Positions 23,590-32,318 of a stretch of DNA of 64,000 bases are shown here, piece after piece. Position 1 is the stretch's first letter. The number at the start of each line of letters is the position of its first letter. The DNA is from Iphinoe sp. HA4291-MV1 (GTDB lineage: Bacteria; Cyanobacteriota; Cyanobacteriia; Cyanobacteriales; Nostocaceae), in the NCBI GenBank assembly GCA_019359415.1, contig JAHHHH010000012.1, positions 55,152 to 119,151 on the forward strand, in the 5' to 3' direction. The notes below the pieces were generated by a model. The model worked only from the letters and a program-made list of their open reading frames with translations. It did not search any database and was not told the DNA's origin. A program made the translations under genes and the position numbers.

Positions 23590-23883
23590 TCAAGAATCAG
23601 TTAGCATGCTATTGATTGTGAATTATGAAGCTGTAGATAACTCATAATTCAATCATAATTAACCCTTCATGATTTCTTTAAGGAAACTTTTGGATTTCAT
23701 GAATGTTTTGTATTTCACGCATTTTATACATACCCTCAGAAAGAACAGGCACTGGTGAATCATATTTTGCTGGTTCTTTGAGAAGAATTTATGAGATTTT
23801 TTTATTTTTAAGTCCTGTCTATTCCGGAATAGCAGCAGTTTTTCCTGTCAAAGGAAACATGGGTGTTAGTAAAATGAAATACA

Positions 23884-24696
23884 ATGACAGATATTGCCCT
23901 GCTGATGACGGGCGTGTTAACAACAGGACAACTATCTCCGACCATTGCGCCGGAACTTCTGCTAGTTCACAAAGACAATGACGACGATAAGTTAACACAA
24001 AGGCAGCAACCTCAGATAGTGTCAACTGCTCAAATTACACCACCTGAATTTATGCAGCCTGATACGGCTGCCCGAACTGCTACTGCAGTTATAAATATAG
24101 AAAATAAAAGTATACTGAATCCAACAGAAATAAATATTCTCTATGAAATCTCCTCTAATGTAACTAGAGCTAAGAATTTCCAGGTTGTAGAAAAGGACAC
24201 AACAGAGAGTGTCATTACAAACACTCAGTGCTTTCATCTATGTGCAGAGCCAGAAATGCTTTTGTCTTTTGATACTATCCCAAAGTTGGTAGCAGAGTGG
24301 GGAAACACTGTTCAAAGTTTTCAAAAGAGTCCGCTCAAAGAAAGTAAGAAGATTATGCTTGCTTCTACTTATTTTATAGGGTTCCAAATAGCTTCCGATA
24401 GTTTACCTACAGGGGATCCTCACCAAAGAAAGCAGAGATCTACTGGTAAAGGTAGTTATCAGACGGTTCCTCAAATAAATGCTGACCAGTCTTTGCCAAC
24501 TTTGCGTTTTGGTAGCTCGGGTGTTGCTGTAAGAGTTCTGCAACAGTTGTTATTATCTAATGGCTATACTATTCGAGTTGATGGAGTTTTTGGTGCCTTA
24601 ACAGAGGCTGCTGTCAAAGCCTTCCAAAACAAACGGAATTTAGCAGTAGATGGCATAGTTGGTCAAAGAAGTTGGTATGAATTGACAAAACAATGA
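23884..24696 (+). CDS. Peptidoglycan-binding domain protein (long)
   Basis: The 270-residue protein has a C-terminal PG_binding_1 domain (about 200-270: LPTLRFGSSGVAVRVLQQLL, DGVFGALTEAAVKAFQ, VDGIVGQRSWYELTK) almost identical in pattern to its neighbour. Residues 1-190 show no domain I recognise, only polar sequence with a short hydrophobic N-terminus (DIALLMTGVLTTGQLSP) that could be a poor signal or anchor. No hydrolase motif is visible. The shared direction and the paralogy with the upstream gene suggest a related envelope role. Confidence 0.7.
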   Translation: MTDIALLMTGVLTTGQLSPTIAPELLLVHKDNDDDKLTQRQQPQIVSTAQITPPEFMQPDTAARTATAVINIENKSILNPTEINILYEISSNVTRAKNFQVVEKDTTESVITNTQCFHLCAEPEMLLSFDTIPKLVAEWGNTVQSFQKSPLKESKKIMLASTYFIGFQIASDSLPTGDPHQRKQRSTGKGSYQTVPQINADQSLPTLRFGSSGVAVRVLQQLLLSNGYTIRVDGVFGALTEAAVKAFQNKRNLAVDGIVGQRSWYELTKQ

Positions 24697-24878
24697 CCAA
24701 GAAGGAACTCACCAACTCACCAATTCACCAAGAAATTCTGTACGAGTGAGTGATGAGTAAAAGGTTACAGAGCAAGCGAATTCAAACGCGAGAGATATTC
24801 TGTATTCTGCGTTATTCTTAATAATTTCTAATTCGTAATTGAGTTAAGAATTACGAACTACAAATTATCAATCACGAC

Positions 24879-27299
24879 TTAACGATACTTATGCTGCTCC
24901 AATAGCTGTTGTGCTCTTGGCTTGTAAATCAAATAGAAAAAAGCCTCAATATAGCGCAGCAAATCTTCCCGATTCTCTTTTGAGATAAAGTTCCAGAAGC
25001 CATAAATCCGTGCTAGAGATAGTAGTTTGGAAGTGTGAATTTTCCATGTATAGGTGCTATAAACCCGATCTACACCTCGTTTAGAAATTTCATTCCAATA
25101 GTTGGGATTTTGTCCGCACTTGTGAACAAAGTCAAGAATTTTTTCGGCTGTTTCTTCTAAATTGGTTGGGTTGATGTAAAAGCCATTGACCTTATCTTGA
25201 ATGATTTCTAAAGGACCACCAAATTGCGTAGCAAAAGTTGGTAATCCCGAAATCATCGCTTCTAAAATTGTCAAACCAAATGCTTCAAACAAAGCAGGTT
25301 GCACAAAGATTCCCTGGCGCTCAGCAATGACCCGATAAACTTCGCCAGAGTCAGACTTGGTTAAACGCACACCCAACCAGCGAATTTTACCGTGGAGATT
25401 GTACTCCTCTATAGTTCGGTAAAGTTTGACAATCTCATCGCGTTCTTCGTTGTCGCCTGATTCTTCTACACGCAACTTACCTGCTACCAAAATGAGGTTG
25501 CATCGGTCTTGCAATTCTTGACTCCGACCAAAGCATTCGGCTAAACCAGTGAGGTTCTTAATGCGGTCAAGACGCGCCATTGAAAAAAGTGGTCGCTTGC
25601 TTGGATCATCAAGGATACCAAAAACTTGGGAGTCATCTTCCAGAGTGAAGAGCATTTCTTCTATTCTGGCGCGATCGCTCTCAACTCTGTCTTCAGTACG
25701 CGTATAGGGGAAATAAGTATTCTCGTTCACTCCAGGGGGTACCACGTTAAACTTGGGGCTAAACAGTTCAATCCCATTGACGACGTGATACAGTTCCGGC
25801 ATGGTAAAGCATTTGAGTGACTCGTACTGTCCTACACTATCCGGCGTGCCCACAATTTCTTGGTAGGTGCTGCTGATGATAAAGTTGGCAGCATTCATCG
25901 CCAATAAGTCAGCAGTGAATTGTAACGAAAAATGATATTTCTCCTCCAAATCTTGCCAATAGAGGTTACTGAACAAGTATTTGGACTTTTCTATCGCATG
26001 GGCAATGTTACACTGCGTTACACCCAGTTTGCGTGCTAGCAAAAACGCTACCAAATTCCCATCAGTATAGTTACCAACAATTAAATCTGGTCTACCATGA
26101 AACTCTGCCAGCAGTTCTTTTTCAGCATCGATCGCAAAGGTTTCCAGATAGGGCCAAAATTCAAACCGCGAAATCCAGTTTTGTGTCATGTTGGGATTAA
26201 ATTCCCGCAAAGGCACTCGCAAAATCCAGGCATTCTCAGTATCGTAGACTTTTTCTAGGCGCTGGTTACAAAGGGTACCATCACTATTGGGGATGAGGCG
26301 GGTGAGAATAATGACCTTCGGCTGGACATTCAATCCTTCTAGACCAGCCAGCATAGCATCTTCTTGCAGTTGCTTTTCCAGATTTTTCGCTTGGTCGAGG
26401 ACGTAAACCACTTGACCCCCAGTATCGGGACGCCCCAAAACTCCCTCTTGTCCAAACCAACCGTGAGCAGAAACCAAGACGATTCTAAAAATCATCGGGA
26501 TGCGAGAGATGAAGGCTTCCAACGTCTGAGGATCAGGAGAGTCAATCAATTCATCCAGAATACTCAAAGTTTCCTGAACTCGCTGAGCAGTGTGTCCCCA
26601 ACCTGGTTCAAAGCCCATCACTTGTAAGTCAAATCGGAATTCTTCATAGGGTTGCTCACTGGGACGAGAACTCACGAAAGTGATGGCTTTTTTGACTTGA
26701 TCAGAGAGTTGCTGCTGCGACTGAATACGTTGATTGATCAACAACTGAACACCGTTATACTGGTGTAAGCGCAAGAAGTTAAACAAGGTTTCTAGCCATT
26801 GCTTGGGGTCAGCAAACAGCTTACTGGATAGATAACGGTTGAGAAACTGCACTCCCTTGCCAATATTTTTTGGGTCACGAATGACAGGGGTGTAGTCATA
26901 AAATGGACCAAAATCCAATTCCAAGAGGTCGCCTTCGCTAGGGTTATATCGGTTCACCAAGCGATCGCGCAAATCCAAGAGTTCCTGAACCGTCATCGGC
27001 TCTATACTCAAGTCAGCTGTCAGTCGGTAAACTTCTTGACTAGCAATCTTTGGTCGTATAATAAAGCAGAGGCTTGATTCCTCTTGAATAATTTCTTGAG
27101 TGTAGTAGATGAGTTTTCCTAAGTGAGAAGCAGCGTAAAACTGCTCAGGCTTTTCGTACTTAGAGCAATATTCACCATATAAGTTGAGTATTTCGTTCCG
27201 CAGCAAGTACTTTTTTTCTAGCTGACGTAACTCACTTATCAAGGAACGTAAATCACTTTTTTCTTCACTATCCAGGACAGCTTGAAGTAATTCAGACAT
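24879..27299 (-). CDS. susA: Sucrose synthase
   Basis: The 806-residue enzyme interconverts sucrose plus (U/A)DP with fructose plus nucleotide-glucose. The N-terminal regulatory region (about 1-260) precedes the GT-B/GT4 catalytic core. The core has SAHGWFGQEGVLGRPDTGGQ, GNYTDGNLVAFLLARKLG and VVNGIELFSPKFNVVPPGVN. It also has SMARLDRIKNLTG and the E-x7-E motif in PALFEAFGLTILEAM. The length and motifs match cyanobacterial SusA, which in Anabaena supplies sucrose-derived carbon linked to nitrogen fixation. It stands alone; a sucrose-phosphatase gene lies 8 kb away. A weak hairpin (AATTACGAA/TTCGTAATT) follows the stop on the minus strand. Confidence 0.97.
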   Translation of the reverse strand: MSELLQAVLDSEEKSDLRSLISELRQLEKKYLLRNEILNLYGEYCSKYEKPEQFYAASHLGKLIYYTQEIIQEESSLCFIIRPKIASQEVYRLTADLSIEPMTVQELLDLRDRLVNRYNPSEGDLLELDFGPFYDYTPVIRDPKNIGKGVQFLNRYLSSKLFADPKQWLETLFNFLRLHQYNGVQLLINQRIQSQQQLSDQVKKAITFVSSRPSEQPYEEFRFDLQVMGFEPGWGHTAQRVQETLSILDELIDSPDPQTLEAFISRIPMIFRIVLVSAHGWFGQEGVLGRPDTGGQVVYVLDQAKNLEKQLQEDAMLAGLEGLNVQPKVIILTRLIPNSDGTLCNQRLEKVYDTENAWILRVPLREFNPNMTQNWISRFEFWPYLETFAIDAEKELLAEFHGRPDLIVGNYTDGNLVAFLLARKLGVTQCNIAHAIEKSKYLFSNLYWQDLEEKYHFSLQFTADLLAMNAANFIISSTYQEIVGTPDSVGQYESLKCFTMPELYHVVNGIELFSPKFNVVPPGVNENTYFPYTRTEDRVESDRARIEEMLFTLEDDSQVFGILDDPSKRPLFSMARLDRIKNLTGLAECFGRSQELQDRCNLILVAGKLRVEESGDNEERDEIVKLYRTIEEYNLHGKIRWLGVRLTKSDSGEVYRVIAERQGIFVQPALFEAFGLTILEAMISGLPTFATQFGGPLEIIQDKVNGFYINPTNLEETAEKILDFVHKCGQNPNYWNEISKRGVDRVYSTYTWKIHTSKLLSLARIYGFWNFISKENREDLLRYIEAFFYLIYKPRAQQLLEQHKYR

Positions 27300-28117
27300 G
27301 GCAACTCATGAGATAATTGTAAACTTTGGATTCAGCGCTTGACTGAGCAATAGCTAATAGCCAACTGCCCATCGCTAATAGTAAAAACAACTACTAGCAA
27401 TTAGCAATTAGCAATTATTACTATCCTTAAAACCTCACATTCCACACCCTCAACTGTTGCCATCGGTTTTTACTGTTTTTTAGAAGGCGAAAAAGCTATC
27501 TAATATACTCAGTCTCCTTCAATTAACTGAGTAAAAAGAAGTAAAAAGCATAATTAATTGCTGAAAAATTATAAAAATCCCAGTAATTATGCTACGTGAC
27601 AGTCTTAGGTACGGAATATGGGTTAAACCCCTCTACCCTTTTACGCTTATCTTATCTATAAGTATTTTGCACTCTCACTAAAGACGTACTCTTTTTTATT
27701 TTTACTCTTTTTTTATTTTTGTTGAGAATAAGATTGCAAACATCAAGTTATTATAAAGTCCTTGTTAGTATAGATACCTAAAGAGCTTCTCAGAAAACCG
27801 CTCTCATTCAAAGAATAGACTCTTACGGCTACTGTTAAAGTCAAAGGAAGGAGAGTAGGAAAGAGAGAAGGAGGAATATTTTCCCACACTCCTGTTCTTC
27901 CCCATAAACAGAATTTAGGGGGTAGCAATCAGACGTCCTTTTATCTCATTCAGTTTTATTGTGTAATTACTGAAACAAAAATTTATTTTTTTATTTTTTA
28001 GTTAGCTACGAAGATAAACTTAATTGAATTAAAATAAAGTATTTTATTATAACAGGAAAAATATTTCTTCAAATATTTATAATTTCAGTATAGTCTATTA
28101 AAACAAGGTCGATTCAT
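27300..28117. other. 0.8-kb AT-rich gap between susA and a small membrane gene
   Basis: It contains a heptamer tract (AGCAATT three times, about 27393-27415) and long A/T-rich runs. No ORF is supported. It should hold the promoters of susA (minus) and of the small gene at 28118 (plus). Confidence 0.4.
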
Positions 28118-28234
28118 ATGACTGGACATTCACAACATGCAACAGTACAAGACCACAGTGTAGGCAACATCATTATTGTCTCTTTCTTTGCCTTATGTGG
28201 GTTAACTTTCATTTTTCTACTTGGCATTTTCTAG
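28118..28234 (+). CDS. Small single-pass membrane protein, 38 residues
   Basis: An ATG frame with an upstream AAGG encodes 38 residues. A polar His/Gln-rich head (MTGHSQHATVQDHSVGN) is followed by one transmembrane helix (IIIVSFFALCGLTFIFLLGIF) that ends the protein. The clean partition of polar head and helix, and the 0.8-kb leader, make a real gene likely. It resembles small subunits of membrane complexes in size, but I recognise no photosystem, NDH or oxidase subunit. Confidence 0.55.
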   Translation: MTGHSQHATVQDHSVGNIIIVSFFALCGLTFIFLLGIF

Positions 28235-28518
28235 TAGTAGATGATTTTTAATATGAAACTCGTTCGCGCAGCGTGTCGCAGACAAGCCCCCACCATACCA
28301 CTTACGGTTGGTGGTGGGTACTTCACAATCCTTGCTTATTCAATCCCCCAACTCAAGTTTGGGGGATTTCGCTATAAAGACTCTGGAGCGCGAATTCAAC
28401 GTAGGATAGGCGCTGCCCACCCTACAATAATTTGAGGTTTTCAGCGATTTGCCAATAAAATCAGATAACTGAACTAACAGCCAGCTTGACACTGTGATTT
28501 TTATTTTTATGGCTACAG
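28235..28518. repeat. Repeat-filled gap with a strong hairpin
   Basis: Dispersed repeats of the GCGCAGCGTGTCGCAGACAAG type (28266-28286) precede a hairpin at 28342-28368 (AATCCCCCAA, seven-base loop, TTGGGGGATT). Such hairpins are frequent interspersed palindromes in cyanobacteria. It could also terminate transcription of the small membrane gene, although no T-run follows. Confidence 0.5.
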
Positions 28519-28592
28519 GGCGAACGATGGGAGTTGAACCCACCAATGGAGGAACCACAATCCTCTGCCTTAACCGCTTGGCTACGCTCGCC
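28519..28592 (-). tRNA. tRNA-His (GUG)
   Basis: On the minus strand the acceptor GCGAGCG pairs with CGTTCGC. The D arm is GCCAAGCGGTTAAGGC, the anticodon arm is GAGGA-TTGTGGT-TCCTC with anticodon GTG, and the T arm is GTGGG-TTCAACT-CCCAT. The extra 5' G (G-1) opposite C73 is encoded, a hallmark of tRNA-His. CCA is not encoded. Confidence 0.95.
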
Positions 28593-28703
28593 ATTGCATT
28601 TCGCATTATAACATCATTTGCTCAATAGATCCAGTGCTTTTGTAAAAGGAACGGACTCAGTTAATCTGGAGTCTAATATCTACGGTAATAGCAGTTGAGA
28701 CAA

Positions 28704-29084
28704 ATGAAAGCTTTTACTATAATGACATGCTTGGGAGTAGTAGGAGTAGCAGTCTTGGGTGTGGCAATGGCAAACACAAATCCCAGTCAGACTAAATACG
28801 AAGAGTATGCAGTACAAAGGCTGACCGAGTACTTGAAAAGCAATGTTTGCAAAAAAAGTCCAAATTTATTAGACAATTTAATACAGTTAAATTGCGATAA
28901 ACTACTAGAGGCAGCAAATCCACATATGCGGCAAGTTATCTCCATTAGTACTGAAAAACAAGATTTCATCATTTTCAGTATTTACCGTACAGATTTAAAA
29001 CTTAATAATTGGGTACCATCTTATAAATTTGAAACAGTAGGAGCGTTTGACAATTTCTACACATACAACGCCCAACAGCAATAG
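28704..29084 (+). CDS. DUF4359-like secreted protein
   Basis: The 126-residue protein starts MKAFTIMTCLGVVGVAVLGV and then AMANTNPSQ, a signal peptide or N-terminal anchor. The mature part reads KYEEYAVQRLTEYLKSNVC with later cysteines (C near 50 and 65). It ends with a beta-rich segment FIIFSIYRTDLK and FETVGAFDNFYTY. This matches my memory of DUF4359 proteins, which are of unknown function in cyanobacteria. The ATG is preferred over a TTG three codons upstream. It stands between tRNA-His and the Mn catalase gene. Confidence 0.7.
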   Translation: MKAFTIMTCLGVVGVAVLGVAMANTNPSQTKYEEYAVQRLTEYLKSNVCKKSPNLLDNLIQLNCDKLLEAANPHMRQVISISTEKQDFIIFSIYRTDLKLNNWVPSYKFETVGAFDNFYTYNAQQQ

Positions 29085-29275
29085 CTTGCCCAGATAATAA
29101 CAACTTTGGATAGAGCGACTTAGATAGCAAGTCTTTCCCAGGATGCAGGTTCCAGCAAGCTGCTACCCTTAACATCTTTTAGTGAGAGGAGAAAATTTCC
29201 AGCTTTCAAGAGTCTGATTCACGAAACTTACTCTTAAAGAATTGGAACAAATTAGTGAAAAAAGGGAGTAGACTT

Positions 29276-29959
29276 GTGTTTTTTCACAAGAAAGAAACAA
29301 TTCAACCTGTTAACATTGCTGAGCCAAATCCACGTTTTGCTCAACTGCTTCTAGAGCAGTTTGGTGGTGCAACAGGTGAATTAACAGCAGCTTTGCAATA
29401 CTGGACACAGTCCTTCCACTGCGAAAATCCTGGAATTCGGGATATGTTGCAAGATATTGCTCTGGAAGAGTTTAGCCATTTGGAGATGGTTGGTAGACTC
29501 ATTGAAGGTCATACCAAAAATGTTGACCAAACCGAAGCTTACAAAAGTACCTTGTTTGCTGTGCGGGGTGTGGGACCGCATTTACTAGATAGTCAAGGTC
29601 AAGCTTGGTCAGCAGCCTATATCAATGAAGGTGGAGATGTTGTGCGCGATTTGCGTGCTGATATTGCTGCTGAAGCTGGCGCACGTCAAACTTATGAAGA
29701 ATTGGTTAAGCTAGCTCCTGATGATGAAACCAAACAGGTACTTGTCCATCTTCTGACGCGGGAAGTTTCCCATACTCAAATGTTCATGAAGGCGTTGGAT
29801 TCTTTGGGTAAGTTAACTGAGCCATTCTTCGGTAATATTCAACCTGATAGCACTGTGGATATTTACTACAACTTGTCTACTAACGGTAAGGACGAACGCG
29901 GTCCTTGGAACTCTGAACCAACTTTCCGTTATATTGCTGATCCGTTGCACCAAAAGTAA
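29276..29959 (+). CDS. Manganese catalase
   Basis: The protein is a dimanganese, ferritin-like catalase that breaks down H2O2 without heme. Metal ligands are visible in the first Glu region (QFGGATGELTAALQYWTQ), the ALEEFSHLEMVGRLIEGH motif (Glu and His), the AAEAGARQTYEELV motif and the EVSHTQMFMKAL motif. I chose the GTG at 29276 because a GGGAG lies seven bases upstream and the protein then begins MFFHKKE, the typical family start; an in-frame GTG at 29255 is less well placed. The length of 227 fits. In diazotrophic cyanobacteria such enzymes protect against peroxide; no regulator is adjacent. Confidence 0.92.
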   Translation: MFFHKKETIQPVNIAEPNPRFAQLLLEQFGGATGELTAALQYWTQSFHCENPGIRDMLQDIALEEFSHLEMVGRLIEGHTKNVDQTEAYKSTLFAVRGVGPHLLDSQGQAWSAAYINEGGDVVRDLRADIAAEAGARQTYEELVKLAPDDETKQVLVHLLTREVSHTQMFMKALDSLGKLTEPFFGNIQPDSTVDIYYNLSTNGKDERGPWNSEPTFRYIADPLHQK

Positions 29960-30290
29960 ATTGAGAAACAAGCCGTCATCTGGCAAGATTCTTTATTGAT
30001 CGCTACAACAGCCAGGAACTTTAAGTTTCTGGCTAATAGCCATTAAAGCATCTTAACAAGCTAGTAGAGTGTGTCAATTTTGTTTTGAGAGACTTCACCA
30101 AACCCGGTTTCTTGAAGAAACCGGGTTTGGTGAAAAGTGTACTATCCATTAAATCAAAGTTGACAGAGACCACTACGTTGGATTCGTCAACAGTTCCGAA
30201 CCATACAATAAAGGCACTGTGATGCTAAATCTGCCTGTAGAATTTGCGACAGTGAGGGCATTTTGGCGAAGGTATTGCAAATGAGAACCG
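29960..30290. other. Gap between the Mn catalase and D1 genes
   Basis: A near-perfect palindrome at 30094-30134 has 20-bp arms around a single central G (arm TTCACCAAACCCGGTTTCTT). The GAAACCCGGTTTC core is a widespread cyanobacterial interspersed repeat and may act as a bidirectional terminator for the two convergent genes. At 30283-30295 the sequence GAGAACCGCTATA equals a MITE terminal repeat found again at 48.7-48.9 kb. Confidence 0.6.
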
Positions 30291-31343
30291 CTATACTCCC
30301 GCAAGGAGTTCTGGAAAATGGTGAGCATTTGGTGAGTGCATTGACTGAATTCCTAAATCAGCCCGATTCACAAGGTCTGCATAGGTTGGAATGACGTGAC
30401 CTACTCTATCTAGAACAGAGTGATTGAAGTTGAACCCATTCAGGTTAAATGCCATTGTGCTCACACCAACAGCTGTAAACCAAATGCCTATCGTCGGTAG
30501 CAGCATCAACCAAAGATGAACAGAACGTTTGGTGCGAAGCGCCAGACTGGGAATAGTCAAACGTCCGAAAAAGCTAGTATGTCCAGCAAAAAGGTTGTAG
30601 GTTTCTGCCTCTTGCCCAAATCTATAACCTGCGTTAGCAGATTCAATTTCGCTAGTCTCACGTACCAAACTTGATGTCACCAGAGAACCGTGCAATGCAC
30701 TAAGTACAGAACCACCAAACACACCTGCAACACCCAGCATGTGAAATGGATGCATTAGGATGTTGTGTTCTGCTTGGAAAGCGAACATAAAGTGGAATGT
30801 ACCACTGATGCCCAGAGGCATTCCCTCAGAAAAGCTGCCTTGACCTATAGGATATACGAGAAAGACGGCAGTGGCAGCAGCAGCTGGAGCAGAAAAAGCA
30901 ACAGGAATCCAGGGACGCATTCCCAGTCGGTAACTCAGTTCCCACATCCGCCCTAGATAGCACCAAACGCTTATTAGGAAATGCAGTACGATCAGTTGGT
31001 AAGGACCGCCATTATAAAGCCATTCATCAATATTTCCCGCTTCCCACACCGGATAAAAATGTAGTCCGACTGCAGCAGAGGTCGGCACTACAGCAGCAGT
31101 GACGATATTGTTACCGCTCAGGATTGAGCCGGCGATCGGTTCTCGAATACCGTCCATATCGACTGACGGCGCAACGATGAAGGCAAGGATAAAACAGATC
31201 ATAGCGACCAGGAGAGTAGGAATCATCAGCACTCCAAACCAACCCACATAAATGCGATTGTCGGTGCTGGTAATCCAGTTGCAAAAGCGCTCCCAGTATT
31301 TAAAAATCTGAAGTTCTTGAATCTGTTGAGTGAAGTCGTTCAT
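30291..31343 (-). CDS. psbA: Aberrant photosystem II D1 protein (rogue/sentinel type)
   Basis: The 350-residue protein aligns with D1 throughout. Tyr-Z (residue 164, standard Y161), its partner His190, the P680 His198, the iron ligands His215 and His272, and Glu189 and His332 are kept. However, Mn4CaO5 ligands are changed: Asp170 is Glu (FSEGMPLG), Glu333 is Ser (MHSPNAHH) and Asp342 is Leu. In the QB pocket Ser264 is Ala. After Ala344 only Gly-Val remain, so the CtpA-processed tail is missing. The stop codon falls in a MITE-like end. Such D1 forms are the 'rogue' or 'sentinel' class, expected to give PSII centres that do not evolve oxygen. Chlorophyll f synthase is less likely since no far-red gene cluster is nearby. 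Confidence 0.85.
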   Translation of the reverse strand: MNDFTQQIQELQIFKYWERFCNWITSTDNRIYVGWFGVLMIPTLLVAMICFILAFIVAPSVDMDGIREPIAGSILSGNNIVTAAVVPTSAAVGLHFYPVWEAGNIDEWLYNGGPYQLIVLHFLISVWCYLGRMWELSYRLGMRPWIPVAFSAPAAAATAVFLVYPIGQGSFSEGMPLGISGTFHFMFAFQAEHNILMHPFHMLGVAGVFGGSVLSALHGSLVTSSLVRETSEIESANAGYRFGQEAETYNLFAGHTSFFGRLTIPSLALRTKRSVHLWLMLLPTIGIWFTAVGVSTMAFNLNGFNFNHSVLDRVGHVIPTYADLVNRADLGIQSMHSPNAHHFPELLAGV

Positions 31344-32318
31344 CAGTAAGATTTCTCTATTTTTCAGAATCTTTTCATATTATTCTCATTTTTTTATCAT
31401 TTTTATCTCATATTGTTACATTTGTTCATTAGCCTTTGGCGGCTCCCTTTGGGAGCATCGCTCTCATGCGACAACTGCGCCAAAGAGATTGCGTTGGATC
31501 AAACATCAATCCGCGAAATGATTGAAGAAGGGCGAAGATTTTAATGCAGTTTGTTTTAGCTGAAGCAGCAGAAGCCCCGCACTCTACGCGCTTCGGGTGA
31601 GTGACGGGATGAATGCGAGTGAGTTGAGGAGTGCAGGTTGACCAATGCGAAACGCAGTGAGCAAGAGAAACCTGCAACGACGAAACGAACAAATCTCTTG
31701 ACGCATTGTCCCCTTCTCCTCCGGAGACGCTAACGCGAACAAAAACAGCCAGAGAAAGTGTTTTTGTTGATCTGTCGGCGGAGTCGTCGCATTGTCCCCG
31801 CCAGAGTCAGCCATGCCGAGGGACTAAGCGACAAAAAACTGGCAGCCTTTGTTTTGTTGATCTGTCGGTGTATACGGGTACTCGTTCTATTAAGGCTGCC
31901 AGTTTTTCTAGCAGGATGCGACACCTTGTTTGATTGATCTGTCGGCGTAGTTGTCGCATTGTCCCCTAGAAAATGGAGCAGGCTTTGTTTTGGTTGATTC
32001 GTCGTCGTAGTAGGGTACTCGTTGTAGTAAGCGAGAAGTTTGAGCGGAGGTTTCCTCCGATCAAAGCTTCGGTGCTGCTCCATTTTCTTCTCCTGTCGGA
32101 GAGGCTACGCCAACGTGTAAGACCCCCGTGAATACTCGTAGTAATGCGCTCGTGCTGATTCTGGTACGTGTAAGACCCCCGTGGGTACTCGTAGTCGTGC
32201 GCTCGTGTTGTTTTTGATACGTGTAAGACCCCGTGACAACGAAGCGAGTTTTCTGGAATTAGGAAATTTCTGCCAGTGCTTGTTATCATGGTTATAGAAG
32301 CGTGATAAAGGTCGAATC
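31344..32318. repeat. Repeat-dense tract upstream of tnpB
   Basis: No gene is supported although several frames are open. The motif CGCATTGTCCCC occurs at about 31702, 31787 and 31958, and TTGATCTGTCGG at about 31770, 31860 and 31935. A 53-bp unit is repeated in tandem (see separate entry). A hairpin-forming GGCTCCCTTTGGGAGC repeat lies at about 31440. Very similar motifs occur once upstream of vnfE. The first 80 bases should hold the D1 gene promoter. Confidence 0.6.
32113..32240. repeat. 53-bp tandem repeat, about 2.4 units
   Basis: Units start at 32113, 32166 and 32219, exactly 53 bp apart. Each begins ACGTGTAAGACCCC(C)GTG and continues with a variable ACTCGTAGT-GTGCGCTCGTG stretch. The tract ends 80 bases before the tnpB ATG. 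Confidence 0.75.

Noticed and set aside
30291-31343. D1 homologue as chlorophyll f synthase (ChlF)
   Set aside because: Glu189, His332 and Ala344 are kept and no far-red photosystem genes are near; the sentinel class fits better. A phylogeny would settle it.
32113-32240. 53-bp repeats as a CRISPR array
   Set aside because: Only 2.4 units, the variable part is partly conserved, and no cas genes are near.
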